Shown: piece by piece, positions 1 through 9,805 of the stretch
How positions within the stretch are numbered: the first letter of the stretch is position 1
How the letters are laid out: the number at the start of each line of letters is the position of its first letter
DNA from: CAVQBP01 sp963723205
Lineage (GTDB): Bacteria; Bacteroidota; Ignavibacteria; Ignavibacteriales; Ignavibacteriaceae
Assembly: GCA_963723205.1 (NCBI GenBank)
Contig: CAVRQC010000041.1
Location: 124,001 to 188,000 of the forward strand
Direction of reading: 5' to 3'
DNA length: 64,000 nt
Notes under the pieces: generated by a model
Database searches by the model: none
Seen by the model: only the letters and a program-made list of their open reading frames with translations
What the model was told of the DNA's origin: nothing
Translations under genes and position numbers: made by a program

Positions 1-1009
1 CTGCAGCATAAAGCGGCCAATAGGGATTTCTAAGCATTTCTCTTGCAAGAACAACTAAATCTGCTTGTCTTGTTCGTATTATATTTTCGGCTTGTTCCGG
101 AGATGTAATTAATCCTACACCTGCTGTTAAGATATCAACTTTTTTTCTAATTTCTTCTGAGAAAGGAACTTGATATCCCGGTCCCAATGGGATATCTGCA
201 TTAGCTACATTTCCTCCACTTGAACAATCAATTAAATCTACACCTACATCTTTAAGCCATTCAGCCAATTTAACAGATTGCAAGATGTCCCATCCGTTCT
301 CTGTCCAATCTGTTGCAGAAATGCGAACGAAGAGAGGCATTTCATCAGGTATCACATTCCTTACATTACGTGCAATTTCAACAGCTAAACGGCACCTGTT
401 TTCAAGACTTCCACCATAATCGTCCTTTCTAAAATTAGAAAGAGGTGAGAAAAATTCATGGACCAAATAACCATGCGCAAAATGTAATTCAATTAACTGG
501 AAGCCAGATTCAATACTTCTTTCAGCAGCTAATTTAAATTGTTCAATTACATCTTGAATATCCTGCTTGCTCATTTCTTTCGGCAATGGATAGTTAGCGG
601 CAAAAGGTGTTGAACTTGGAGCTATAGTCTGCCATCCACCATCCTGTTCACTAACAGCACCATTTCCTTTCCATGGAGCATAGGTTGATGCTTTCCGTCC
701 AGCATGAGCCAATTGGATTGCCGGGACAGAATTCTGTGATTTGATAAACGCAGTTATTTTTTTATATGATTCTGCATGCTTATCATTCCAGATCCCTGCA
801 TCGTCAGGTGATATTCTACCTTTGGGGGAAACAGCCATAGCTTCTGTAATCACTAAAGCAGCACCTCCAACTGCACGGCTTCCAAGATGAACAAAATGCC
901 AGTCTGTAGGGAAGCCTTCTTTACTGGAGTATTGACACATTGGAGATACTACAATTCTATTCCTTAATTTAATTCCCCTTATTTCAATTGGTGAAAACAA
1001 TCTGCTCAT
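1..1009 (-). CDS. NADH:flavin oxidoreductase, YqjM-type Old Yellow Enzyme (3' end cut by window)
   Basis: An FMN-dependent ene-reductase of the Old Yellow Enzyme family, which reduces activated C=C bonds with NAD(P)H in the cytoplasm. About 336 residues are visible and the reading frame leaves the window without a stop. The start MSRLFSPIEIRGI is typical of the family. The YqjM-subclass features are seen: Cys25 in SPMCQYSS (redox-tuning Cys near the flavin), Tyr27, and the substrate-anion pair in ELHFAHGYL. The YGGSLENRCR segment and the C-terminal LAREMLRNPYWP are also family hallmarks. There is no clear Shine-Dalgarno before the ATG. The physiological substrate cannot be told from sequence. 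It stands alone, 170 bases from the terminator of the next gene. Confidence 0.9.
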   Translation of the reverse strand, partial: MSRLFSPIEIRGIKLRNRIVVSPMCQYSSKEGFPTDWHFVHLGSRAVGGAALVITEAMAVSPKGRISPDDAGIWNDKHAESYKKITAFIKSQNSVPAIQLAHAGRKASTYAPWKGNGAVSEQDGGWQTIAPSSTPFAANYPLPKEMSKQDIQDVIEQFKLAAERSIESGFQLIELHFAHGYLVHEFFSPLSNFRKDDYGGSLENRCRLAVEIARNVRNVIPDEMPLFVRISATDWTENGWDILQSVKLAEWLKDVGVDLIDCSSGGNVANADIPLGPGYQVPFSEEIRKKVDILTAGVGLITSPEQAENIIRTRQADLVVLAREMLRNPYWPLYAA

Positions 1010-1172
1010 TTTATGAATTCAAGTTTGTAAAGGTTAAGAAAAAATTTTTACAATTAAAATTAATTATAATAAATTTTAAATTCTAAACATGAAGGTTTTC
1101 CGTGAAAGATACAGAATTTCTTATAAAGTAAATAATTCTATTGCCGGATTTGGTATGATATTACTGTAAGAT

Positions 1173-1207
1173 AAAAAAATGGGCGGTCACTTAATTGTGA
1201 CTGCCCA
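1173..1207 (-). terminator. Rho-independent terminator of the beta-helix gene
   Basis: An 11-bp stem (TGGGCGGTCAC at 1180-1190 with GTGACTGCCCA at 1197-1207, one G-U pair) encloses a 6-nt loop. Read on the minus strand it is followed by seven T. It lies about 30 bases after the stop of the secreted beta-helix gene and would end that transcript. Confidence 0.85.
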
Positions 1208-1237
1208 CTATTGATTTTAAAAGATCAAATATTGCAA

Positions 1238-3844
1238 TTATTTCAGCAATACCATCTTTTTGTTCATTTTATATCCTCCAGCTTCAAGGCTATATAAATA
1301 TACGCCTGAAGCTAAATTAACAGCATTAAACTGATAAGTATATGTACCGGCATTCATATAGTTATTAATAAGAGTAGCTACCCTTTGTCCAAGAATATTA
1401 TAAATAATCAACTTAACATTGGAAGCTTTAGCTAGAGAGAAGTTGATATTTGTAGTTGGATTGAAAGGATTCGGGTAATTCTGAGATAAGGAATAATTGT
1501 TTGGCAGACTTTTATGATCAACAATTCCTGTAACTATAGAATCTTTAATCAGCTGGACATAATCGAGATTAAAGTTACCGCCACTAATTGTAAATTGATG
1601 AGCTCCGCCTGTTAATTGGAATTTATCAGTTAAATAGCTTAGACCGGTTGAATCGGTATTCCCTCTCAAGGTAGCAGACAACAAATCTGTTGCTCCTTCT
1701 TTAACCGTTATTGCTTGATCTCCGCTATAGTTCTGATAAAATAGATTTAATCTGTAATTTTGATCATTTGGAGCATTCAAATTAAATGTTACGTCTCCGT
1801 TTGCACCCATAGATACATATTTAAAACCGGATGCAACCCATTTGACTCCTTCAGCACCGGCTGTAACTAAATCAGTCTCAGCATCAGGAGCTTTTAATTT
1901 TAGGGTATCAGTTCCGCCGTGCACAACGATGTCTACTTCAGCGAATCGAACTTCACCCCATCCACCTGATACAACTCCGATTGTATGCTGGCTTCCAGCT
2001 TCAAAAGTAAACAGATCATTCGCAGGATCACCAAAAGCACCACCGCCGTTACCTGAAAGTTCTACAGAATCAGCTACAACTGGCATCCAAATCCATGCAT
2101 CATTCGGTTGACCAGCAGCAGGTCCAAGTAAAGGATCACAAACAAACTGACCCCAGCCATGAGCTCTATCAACAAATTGAGTACCATCAATTGCAAGGTC
2201 CGGACCACTTTGTCCACGACCGGTTTCATGAATTAACCATTTTGTATCATATTGACCGGCGTCGGGTGCTGTAAATGTCCATAAAATGTGACCGCTGCCT
2301 GTATAATCGTAATAGGTTAATCCTTGAACTGCATTAACAGCAGCGTCCCCTCCAATGGTAGCATCTTCTGCTTCACCGCTTTCAATAGGAATCTGCACAA
2401 CTTGTGCTCCGGCAAAAGCATCAATTTGTTTAATATATTGTGCTTTATTAGTAACCCAATCTGCATGTTTATTAGGGAACCAGTTAAGGTCACCAAGCGG
2501 TAATCCATCAGAACCAGCTGTCATTAGATTAGCATCTGAATATGTAAAATTTTGGGCTAAAGGCCACTGCGGTGCTGTCCAAAGTGTATCACCACCGGTA
2601 CTAACTTGTAAATCTTGCATCCATCCGGGAGCTGGTGTAATTCCGGCACGAATATCATTTATGAATTCAATCATTGTGGAGTAATTACTTGTATCAAAAG
2701 TGGTAAATTGAGGCATTGAAGAAAGCCACATTGTATCTTTAATAGCCATTTGACCGCCGTTTTCAGGGCTGTATGTTGTAAAGAAAGAATCAGCAGTTGC
2801 ATTTGTGAAAGGTTGAATCCTTACAGTATCATCCCAAGCAGATTTAAAGGTTTGAGCCAGAAAAGCTGCATTATTTGCAAAAACAATTCTTCTGCCTAAA
2901 TCCGGACCGTATTTAGAAGGTATGGTCCCCATCGGAAAGATACCTGTATAATAATCTGTTCTGTTTGGATTTCCCGCCGGATTAAAGTCAACCCAGCCTT
3001 CACCATCGAAGAAAGGATTGATGAAAAGATTATTAGCAATATGAGCAGTTTGCCACCATGTACCCTGGAAAGCTTGACGACCGACATTTATCAGTGTGTT
3101 ATGGATGAAACGAAAATATTTGGCAGATCCGCCTTCAACTTGAACAACAAAGCTACCAACATTATCAAAAGTACAGTTTTCAAATACAAGGGTATCTACA
3201 TCAGCCCATATAGAAACTGCACGACCTGTCCATTGCTGAGTAATAGGTTTTTCGACCAAATTTATCCATTTACAATTTGTAAAATAAATATCATTGTTCT
3301 TGCTTGTCCAGGCAGTAATTGCAAAATTGGAACGTTCAAAAATTACACTGTCAAATACGCAATGCAGATTATCTCCATCAAATTCCATTGGTTGATAATA
3401 TGTTTGAACGCCATTTTGATCCGAACCAATGATATATATATTTTTCATATAAACATCACCATAACCGGATAAGATATGTCCATCGACCGTACCATCATCT
3501 CTTGCTACCATTTGGAGCGTTGGGGGGTTACCATATACATCATTCGGATCAGGTGTCTGTCCTACAAATCTTAAAGCATAGCCTTGATTCTGAAAGTGTT
3601 CGGTGTTCCAATAAACACCTCCCTTTAATAGAATATAAACACGATCGGGATCAGCTCGGCTACCATCAGTTGCAGTATCACCCATTACAGCATCATATAG
3701 AGCATTAACCTTAACATTCCCAGTTCCGTCATCCCATTGAACCGTATAGTTATGGCCGGATATCTGAGCTTTTATTTGCGGCGTCCAGATAAATATTAAT
3801 GCCGCAACGAACATTGTTATTGTAAAAATGTACTTTAGTTTCAT
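1238..3844 (-). CDS. Secreted beta-helix protein with carbohydrate-binding-like domains and T9SS sorting tag
   Basis: An 868-residue exported protein, probably glycan-binding or a polysaccharide lyase. The ATG at 3844 is chosen over one 72 bases upstream because a perfect AGGAGG lies five bases before it and a signal peptide (MKLKYIFTITMF to QIKAQ) follows at once. Residues about 60-330 have the short repeating strand-turn pattern of a right-handed parallel beta-helix (for example YMKNIYIIGSD, DIYFTNCKW, FRFIHNTLINVG). Two beta-sandwich modules resembling CBM6/CBM35 follow (around GEAEDATIGGDAAV and LKLKAPDAETDL). The end (NYPNPFNPTTNI to GYKMNKKMVLLK) is a canonical type A type IX secretion tag, so the protein is probably cell-surface or released. 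Its partner is probably the TonB receptor just upstream. No catalytic residues could be assigned. Confidence 0.85.
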   Translation of the reverse strand: MKLKYIFTITMFVAALIFIWTPQIKAQISGHNYTVQWDDGTGNVKVNALYDAVMGDTATDGSRADPDRVYILLKGGVYWNTEHFQNQGYALRFVGQTPDPNDVYGNPPTLQMVARDDGTVDGHILSGYGDVYMKNIYIIGSDQNGVQTYYQPMEFDGDNLHCVFDSVIFERSNFAITAWTSKNNDIYFTNCKWINLVEKPITQQWTGRAVSIWADVDTLVFENCTFDNVGSFVVQVEGGSAKYFRFIHNTLINVGRQAFQGTWWQTAHIANNLFINPFFDGEGWVDFNPAGNPNRTDYYTGIFPMGTIPSKYGPDLGRRIVFANNAAFLAQTFKSAWDDTVRIQPFTNATADSFFTTYSPENGGQMAIKDTMWLSSMPQFTTFDTSNYSTMIEFINDIRAGITPAPGWMQDLQVSTGGDTLWTAPQWPLAQNFTYSDANLMTAGSDGLPLGDLNWFPNKHADWVTNKAQYIKQIDAFAGAQVVQIPIESGEAEDATIGGDAAVNAVQGLTYYDYTGSGHILWTFTAPDAGQYDTKWLIHETGRGQSGPDLAIDGTQFVDRAHGWGQFVCDPLLGPAAGQPNDAWIWMPVVADSVELSGNGGGAFGDPANDLFTFEAGSQHTIGVVSGGWGEVRFAEVDIVVHGGTDTLKLKAPDAETDLVTAGAEGVKWVASGFKYVSMGANGDVTFNLNAPNDQNYRLNLFYQNYSGDQAITVKEGATDLLSATLRGNTDSTGLSYLTDKFQLTGGAHQFTISGGNFNLDYVQLIKDSIVTGIVDHKSLPNNYSLSQNYPNPFNPTTNINFSLAKASNVKLIIYNILGQRVATLINNYMNAGTYTYQFNAVNLASGVYLYSLEAGGYKMNKKMVLLK

Positions 3845-3944
3845 ACTAATCCTCCTATTGATTGTTAGTACATTATTTGAGTTAATTATATTTATGTTAC
3901 ATACCATAAATAACATTTTTAAAAGAATTTGTTCCCTGAATTAA

Positions 3945-6935
3945 TTATAAGTTCAAATGCGCTCCAAGATCCATAGTAAAGCCATAATATTCGAAATACT
4001 GCGGATTACTCAAAGTACTTCCCGTATATCTTTTATCAGGTCGGGCATTTATATTATTTAAATGAACAAAGATTTGAATCATTGGAGTAATTTTCTGTTG
4101 AACAGAAAAATCCCATCGCTCATACGCCCCGGTATAAGAACTAAATACCGTTGAAGGATAGGAACCAGAATATCCTATACCTGTTAATTTATCTGCTTGA
4201 TACAAATAAGATATTCTTGCAGAAAAACCTCCCAGGTCATAGCCTAATGTAACATTTGCAATATTAGCCGGCTGATCCGGCATACGGGTTTTAACTTGCC
4301 TTGAAACATATTCGTATGAAAAACTTTGTCTTGGAGGTCTGCCGGATATAATTGTCATGATGCTGTCATATTGTAAATACATTTCAGAATAGATGTGTGA
4401 ATAATTTATATTAAATACCAGGCCTTGTAAAAATGAAGGTAGGTACCAAAAATGTGTCTGCCACTCCAATTCGATTCCATAATATTTTGAAGGATTTGGA
4501 TTGTTCATATAAGTATTTATTTGTGGTGTTCCTTGCGAATACCATGATGAAGGCACATTAAGCTCGGGGGGAGGTGTTAACCCTGGCTGCAATTTGTAAT
4601 TAGCATAGAAGATTAAATCTTTAATATTTTTATAAAAGCCATTCACAGAAAAAAGACCAATATCGTTATTAAATACAGATACAGAGACATCATAATTTGT
4701 TGATCTTGCGGTTCTAAGTTGAGTATTGACTGCATTGATTGTTGATTGATCGGAGGAAACGTTTGAGATTGGAGCATATTGAATAAAATCGGGATGTGCT
4801 AATGCTTCGGTTCGTGCAAGTTTAACCTGAAGCCAATCCAAAGGTTGAGTAATCAGGTTAATCATCGGTAGCCAGAATGAATTGTTTCGTTCAGTGCTGA
4901 GGAGTTTAAAGTCAAGCGGGGCTGATTCCTGGTTGCTTACTGTATTCTGCCTATAGCTCTGACCATTATATACCGTATGCTCTCCCTCCCAACGTATTCC
5001 CGGAATTAAGGTAAGATATTTAGTGAAATGAAATTCACCCATAACATAAGCTGCCTGATAATTTTCAATACCACTATAATCCTGACCTAGAGACCCGATG
5101 GAATAGGTTAACCAGGTATTATTATTAGCAGTGGTTTTCAATGCATCGGTAATCTGATTCATTTTATTTTGATTTAAAATAAAAGTTGTCGGGAAATCCC
5201 CATCAAGGAAATTTGAACGTGAGTAGTTTATTAGAAATGGAGTAATAGGCAATCCGCCTTCTTGTCTAACGATAGAATCAACTCCCCATCCAGGGTATGC
5301 ATTATTAATAACTGAAAGTATTTTATTAGGTGAACCCTGGTTACCATAATTTAATCCATTTTCACCTTGCTGGTTTTCATTGTTTGAACGGTTTAACCAA
5401 CGGAATTTTGCTCCTGATTTTAAAAAACCATCTATCTGCTGACTTATTTTAAATGGTATTTGAACATTAAATTGTGCAGATGAATTATTTTCAACTATTC
5501 TAGTACTATAAATATAAACATTGGCTAATTGAGTTTCATTTGTATCTACAGTTGCCAATGAAGGAAACATGGTTAATGGTGTTGTAGGAGTAATAGCATT
5601 TTTAGAGAAAGCCCCTGCTTCTTGGTCAAATTGCCAAATACGCCGATTTGGAGTATTATTGTTGGTACCCGATTTTGACACGGTAGCATCATAGTGTATC
5701 CATTCAAAATCCTGATGCACTCCAAGCGCACTTGTATAAATCTTGGTTATACCTCCGGTCTGTTCCAGCTGATAAAAATGACGGTTAGTGTTGTAGGCTG
5801 CAAGGGGTGTCCACATATCATCTATATGATATAGGCCGCTCCAATTCAATTGATTGAAAAACCCATTGACTGTAATTTTACCATTAGGTATTACATAATC
5901 AAGTAAAAGACTTGCACCGGTTCTTTTCCTATTTACTTTTTCCTCCCTTAAAAGCAGTTCCTGGTTAACCAATTGACTAACTCCGATACTTCCGCCAACA
6001 CCAGTCCAATTAGCCTGTAATTTATCAGCACTGCGATCATAATTATCTGTATTTAAATTAAATATTACTCCCAGCCGATCGTTAAAAAAGCGATTGCTTA
6101 AACTTCCGTTAAAATTATAATTTCCAGAATATTTCTGTAATGAATTATAACCACCCTGTGCTGTAACATTAAGTTCTAATTTACTTGGAGCTTCCCGTAA
6201 TCTTAAATCAACTGTTCCGCCAAGAACATCTGCATCCATATCAGGAGTGATTACTTTCTTCAGGACAATTCCATCAAGCATATTTGAAGAAATTAAAGAG
6301 AGATCTACACTTCGATCTGTTGAGCCAGTACCCGGAACATTAACACCATTAACGGTGATAAGACTATATTTGGGATTAAGTCCCCGAATTTCTATTTTAT
6401 TAGCTTCGCCACCTGACCTCTGAATAGATACACCCGGTAAACGTCCTATTGATTCGGCAGCATTTACATCAGGCAATTCTCGAATCCTTGCTTTAGATAC
6501 AACATTTTCAATTGTATTAGATTGAAGCTGCTGGTTAATCGCTGAAAGCTGGCCTTCGGCTTGAGCAGTTACAGTAACAGTTTGTCCTTCAATTGCCTGA
6601 GGTTTAAGATAAAAATCCTGCTCTAATGTTCTATTTTCGGAAAAATCAATTTCATCAGTTAAAGTATTATAGCCGATATATGAAATAATTATTGTTTGTT
6701 TACCGACAGGGATATTTCGAATTATATATTTACCATCAACATCGGAAGCAGCCCCTAAACTTGTTCCTTTAATTATAATATTAGCACCGGTCAGAGGTTC
6801 TTTTGAATCTTTATCATAAATCATTCCTCTTACAGTGCCGCTTTGGCCAAAAATGGAAACTGAGAAGAAACTTAAAAAGAAAAGCAGGAAAAAAGAACTT
6901 ATAATACCCCAATTACAGTAAAAATTTTTATACAT
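3945..6935 (-). CDS. TonB-dependent outer-membrane receptor with CarboxypepD_reg-like N-terminal domain
   Basis: A 996-residue outer-membrane gated pore for energised uptake. After the signal peptide (ending SVSIFGQ) come a carboxypeptidase-regulatory-like beta-sandwich (about 33-112, GTVRGMIYDKDSKEPLTGAN), a plug domain (about 135-250) and a 22-strand-type barrel ending in an aromatic-rich C terminus. The plug sequence RIRELPDVNAAESIGRLPGV followed by EIRGLNP resembles the Caulobacter/Xanthomonas polysaccharide-type receptors (TIGR01782-like) more than SusC. The start has a strong GGAGGAGG. It ends 100 bases before the beta-helix gene and is probably cotranscribed with it. The neighbouring beta-helix protein and sugar epimerase suggest a plant or microbial oligosaccharide as substrate; that is inference. 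No SusD partner is present. Confidence 0.93.
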   Translation of the reverse strand: MYKNFYCNWGIISSFFLLFFLSFFSVSIFGQSGTVRGMIYDKDSKEPLTGANIIIKGTSLGAASDVDGKYIIRNIPVGKQTIIISYIGYNTLTDEIDFSENRTLEQDFYLKPQAIEGQTVTVTAQAEGQLSAINQQLQSNTIENVVSKARIRELPDVNAAESIGRLPGVSIQRSGGEANKIEIRGLNPKYSLITVNGVNVPGTGSTDRSVDLSLISSNMLDGIVLKKVITPDMDADVLGGTVDLRLREAPSKLELNVTAQGGYNSLQKYSGNYNFNGSLSNRFFNDRLGVIFNLNTDNYDRSADKLQANWTGVGGSIGVSQLVNQELLLREEKVNRKRTGASLLLDYVIPNGKITVNGFFNQLNWSGLYHIDDMWTPLAAYNTNRHFYQLEQTGGITKIYTSALGVHQDFEWIHYDATVSKSGTNNNTPNRRIWQFDQEAGAFSKNAITPTTPLTMFPSLATVDTNETQLANVYIYSTRIVENNSSAQFNVQIPFKISQQIDGFLKSGAKFRWLNRSNNENQQGENGLNYGNQGSPNKILSVINNAYPGWGVDSIVRQEGGLPITPFLINYSRSNFLDGDFPTTFILNQNKMNQITDALKTTANNNTWLTYSIGSLGQDYSGIENYQAAYVMGEFHFTKYLTLIPGIRWEGEHTVYNGQSYRQNTVSNQESAPLDFKLLSTERNNSFWLPMINLITQPLDWLQVKLARTEALAHPDFIQYAPISNVSSDQSTINAVNTQLRTARSTNYDVSVSVFNNDIGLFSVNGFYKNIKDLIFYANYKLQPGLTPPPELNVPSSWYSQGTPQINTYMNNPNPSKYYGIELEWQTHFWYLPSFLQGLVFNINYSHIYSEMYLQYDSIMTIISGRPPRQSFSYEYVSRQVKTRMPDQPANIANVTLGYDLGGFSARISYLYQADKLTGIGYSGSYPSTVFSSYTGAYERWDFSVQQKITPMIQIFVHLNNINARPDKRYTGSTLSNPQYFEYYGFTMDLGAHLNL

Positions 6936-6970
6936 ATTCCTCCTCCTCAGGATATCATTAAAATGAATTT

Positions 6971-6991
6971 AGTTCTTATTTAATAAGGACT
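6971..6991. repeat. Inverted repeat in leader of the TonB receptor gene; rest of the 495-bp gap is featureless
   Basis: AGTTCTTAT and ATAAGGACT (9-bp arms, one G-U pair, 3-base centre) lie 36-56 bases before the receptor ATG. They could be an operator or a leader hairpin. The remaining gap 6936-7430 is very AT-rich and shows no gene, tRNA or recognisable riboswitch. Confidence 0.4.
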
Positions 6992-7430
6992 AAATAATAG
7001 ATTTCGTTAAATTTATATAAAAAAATTTTGACAAGATAGTATTTTTAGAATATTGAGTTTTAATATTTTTAACCTGCATAGCAATTCGGCTTTACAATTC
7101 AATAATAATGCCATTTTGATAAATATATAAATACTTCTAAACTCTAAAACTAATGGAATATCCAGACAACAATTGTTATTATTTTAATAAAAAATTATTT
7201 TAATAATAAAAACAGTAAATGTTCAGATCTGTATATTATTTTATTAAGAATATATTTCAATTATTTACAATTTTGACTCATTCTTATATTTTTACTCACT
7301 TCAATTTAAGATAATTAGGTTATTATTTATTATGTAATAATTCAGGAAATTTAATGAACTCGCATAACTTAATTAATTAAGAATTATACTAAAAATTCAT
7401 TATTGATAATCTTTTTTTTCAAAATAATCA

Positions 7431-8828
7431 CTATTCGTTACCTTTTAGTCTTCTGATACAATTTATTAATCCTCTTGTAGTATGATAATCTGCTTTCCAG
7501 ATTGTACTCTTAGGAGAAGTTTTATTGCCAGGAACTTCATCTATCCCTCCCCAGTAAAAACCGCCATATTTTTTATCTATAAGATAATCTTTAATATAAT
7601 TCCATTGTTCACAAAATTTTTTATAGTAACCCATTTTATCATTTGGATAAATTTCAGACATCATTAAGCAGGAATTTAAAGCTTCAATTTGAGACCACCA
7701 TTCTTTAGTTTTCTTCACAATAGATATTTTGTTTTCTCCCTTAAAATAATAACCGCCATCGAATATTCCTCCTACCTTAACATCCCATCCGTTTTTAAGT
7801 GTATGATCAACCATTTTTTTTGAGATTTTTAACGTAGCAGCATCATCTTTAATTCCCAGAGCTTTTGCTGCTTCCAGCATAAGATAACCGGTTTCAATAT
7901 CATGCCCGAAAGAAACATGATCAAGTTCATAGTGCTTTTTTCTTGCTTCAGAACTTGAATCCCTGTAAGAAATAGGTGACAAATCACGATTAAAAAATAA
8001 GTTCAAATAACCTTTATTTGTAACAAGTTTATCTCTTATAATATGAAGTAAAGAGGCAAGTCTCTCTTTAAGCTTATTATTTGGCCAAACTGAATATAAT
8101 TCTGTAAATGCCTCCAGAATATGTATAGAACTATTCTGATCTTTGGGAGGAACCCCATGATAACCTTCCTTAAAAGGAGTACCATTTCTTGATAGGTATT
8201 GAAAATACCCGCCGTATTTGGGATCGTAGCTGTGTTTATCAAGCCAATTAAATGTTTCTTCTGCAAGCTTTAATGCTGCTGTGTCTTTAGATACTTCATA
8301 ATATGCAGCTAGACCGTAAATAACAAAAGCATTGCCGTAAGCATTTTTTATAACTTGTTTTTCATTGGGAAGATTGAAACCACTCTGATTAATTACTTTT
8401 CCTTCCCTGTCAACCAGATCGTAAAAGCCGCCATATTTTTTATCCCACATTACATTTTTTAAGAATTTAAAACCATGTGCTGAAATTTTTGGTAAATAAT
8501 CATACTTTTTATAAAATAAAGCAGCATTTGAAGCGGACCAAACGTGCCTTGCCTGCGTTACAATCATTTTGTTCTGCTTCCCCCGGAGCTGCCACTGATA
8601 GTTTATATCGCTATAAAACCCACCATCCGCTGAATCAATGCATAATGGATACCATAATGTAAAGCTCTGTTGAAGTACATTTTCCATTTCTTTCAATATC
8701 ATATTCTTATTAGTTTCCGGTTTATAGTTTGAATTCTTTTCTTGAGCATTTGTTAATTGCAATCCCAATAGAATAAAAAGGATTATTTTCCCCAAAAAGG
8801 CTGTTTTAATTTTTATTGATATATCCAA
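7431..8828 (-). CDS. Exported N-acylglucosamine/cellobiose 2-epimerase family protein
   Basis: A 465-residue (alpha/alpha)6-barrel protein of the AGE family, which epimerises the reducing-end sugar of disaccharides such as cellobiose or mannobiose. Family motifs visible: RHVWSASNAAL, the HDIETGYLMLEAA segment with a catalytic His, KEWWSQIEALNS, and WKADYHTTRGL near the end. The start is TTG at 8828. It is the only start that keeps the hydrophobic signal peptide (FLGKIILFILLGLQLTNAQ), because TGA and TAA lie directly upstream in frame, and it is preceded by GGTGAT at good spacing. Most members are cytoplasmic, so the signal peptide is unusual and suggests periplasmic work next to the TonB receptor. 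An AGE-fold hydrolase or isomerase of other specificity is possible. Confidence 0.85.
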   Translation of the reverse strand: MDISIKIKTAFLGKIILFILLGLQLTNAQEKNSNYKPETNKNMILKEMENVLQQSFTLWYPLCIDSADGGFYSDINYQWQLRGKQNKMIVTQARHVWSASNAALFYKKYDYLPKISAHGFKFLKNVMWDKKYGGFYDLVDREGKVINQSGFNLPNEKQVIKNAYGNAFVIYGLAAYYEVSKDTAALKLAEETFNWLDKHSYDPKYGGYFQYLSRNGTPFKEGYHGVPPKDQNSSIHILEAFTELYSVWPNNKLKERLASLLHIIRDKLVTNKGYLNLFFNRDLSPISYRDSSSEARKKHYELDHVSFGHDIETGYLMLEAAKALGIKDDAATLKISKKMVDHTLKNGWDVKVGGIFDGGYYFKGENKISIVKKTKEWWSQIEALNSCLMMSEIYPNDKMGYYKKFCEQWNYIKDYLIDKKYGGFYWGGIDEVPGNKTSPKSTIWKADYHTTRGLINCIRRLKGNE

Positions 8829-9049
8829 CTCTTATCACCGTTTGTTTAGTTTAGAAAAAATTATTGATTAATGCTATAATAGAAAATTTTAATCCAATAA
8901 AAAATAATATTTATATGTTCAGATAAAATTGTTTGATACCTGCACCTTCAAAAAGTATTATTAAAGTTTAATACCATTTTTACCCATTTAAACTTAAATT
9001 ACATATATAAATTAGTATTATTTTATAATATCCGAAATAAACACGATAT

Positions 9050-9078
9050 TTGACTTTAATAAGCAGTGAATTTATATT
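9050..9078 (+). promoter_or_regulatory. Sigma70-like promoter of the Crp-family regulator
   Basis: TTGACT (9050-9055) and TATATT (9073-9078) are separated by exactly 17 bases and lie 35 bases before the ATG of the regulator. The match to the housekeeping consensus is good. No matching operator was recognised around it. Confidence 0.5.
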
Positions 9079-9112
9079 GTGATCTTAACAATAATTTCAA
9101 AAGGAGCATAAT

Positions 9113-9796
9113 ATGCAGCAGCCAAACAATTTTTTAAAGTATGTTCCTATTTTTTCAGAACTGGATGACGATACATTAGAAAAAATATCAAAATTGGGGA
9201 TAAAAAAATCATTTAAGAAAGATTCGGTTGTTTTATTTGAACATGAAACTGGAACTGCACTTTTTGTTATTGTTGAAGGTAAAGTAAAGGTATCCCGCGT
9301 TAGCGATGACGGTAAAGAAGTCATTTTAACCATTCTTGGGGAATCTGATTTCTTTGGCGAGATGGCAATTTTAGACGGTCTTTCCAGGTCGGCAAATGTT
9401 ACAGCCATGGAAGACTCAGAGTTATTTATTATCCAGAGAAGTGAATTCCTCGAGTTACTTAATGTTCACCCTGAAGTTTCAGTTGCTCTTCTGCAGGAAT
9501 TAACACAACGATTAAGGTCTGCAGATATGAAGATCAAATCTCTTTCATTAAAAGATGCGGAGGGAAAAGTCGCAACCGTTATTCTGCAGTTAGCTGATGA
9601 TGTCGGGAAAATAAAACAAGGTACTGTTGAAATAGAGAAACTTCCTTTCCAGCATGATCTTGCAAATATGGCTGGTACATCAAGAGAAACAATTTCGAGG
9701 ACACTACACACTTTTGCTAAAAAAGGATTGGTTGAACTTGATGGTTCAAAACTTCGTATAATGAACTATGAAAAATTTAAAGAATTATTTAGCTAA
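9113..9796 (+). CDS. Crp/Fnr-family transcriptional regulator
   Basis: A 227-residue one-component regulator. Residues about 10-125 form a cyclic-nucleotide-binding jelly roll. The phosphate-binding cassette reads FGEMAILDGLSRSANV, keeping the Glu, Arg and Ser that contact cAMP in true CRP. There is no cysteine at all, so it is not an FNR-type Fe-S sensor. Residues about 170-222 form a winged helix with recognition helix TSRETISRTLHTF. The ATG has AAGGAGC six bases upstream and a sigma70-like promoter before that. The PHP gene starts 9 bases after the stop, so the two are probably cotranscribed. Ligand and regulon are unknown. Confidence 0.92.
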   Translation: MQQPNNFLKYVPIFSELDDDTLEKISKLGIKKSFKKDSVVLFEHETGTALFVIVEGKVKVSRVSDDGKEVILTILGESDFFGEMAILDGLSRSANVTAMEDSELFIIQRSEFLELLNVHPEVSVALLQELTQRLRSADMKIKSLSLKDAEGKVATVILQLADDVGKIKQGTVEIEKLPFQHDLANMAGTSRETISRTLHTFAKKGLVELDGSKLRIMNYEKFKELFS

Positions 9797-9805
9797 TCAT
9801 ATTTA

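Noticed and set aside
3041..3472. A 143-codon plus-strand frame opposite the beta-helix gene
   Set aside because: It is cysteine- and isoleucine-rich antisense of a clear secreted protein, with no ribosome-binding site or family motif.
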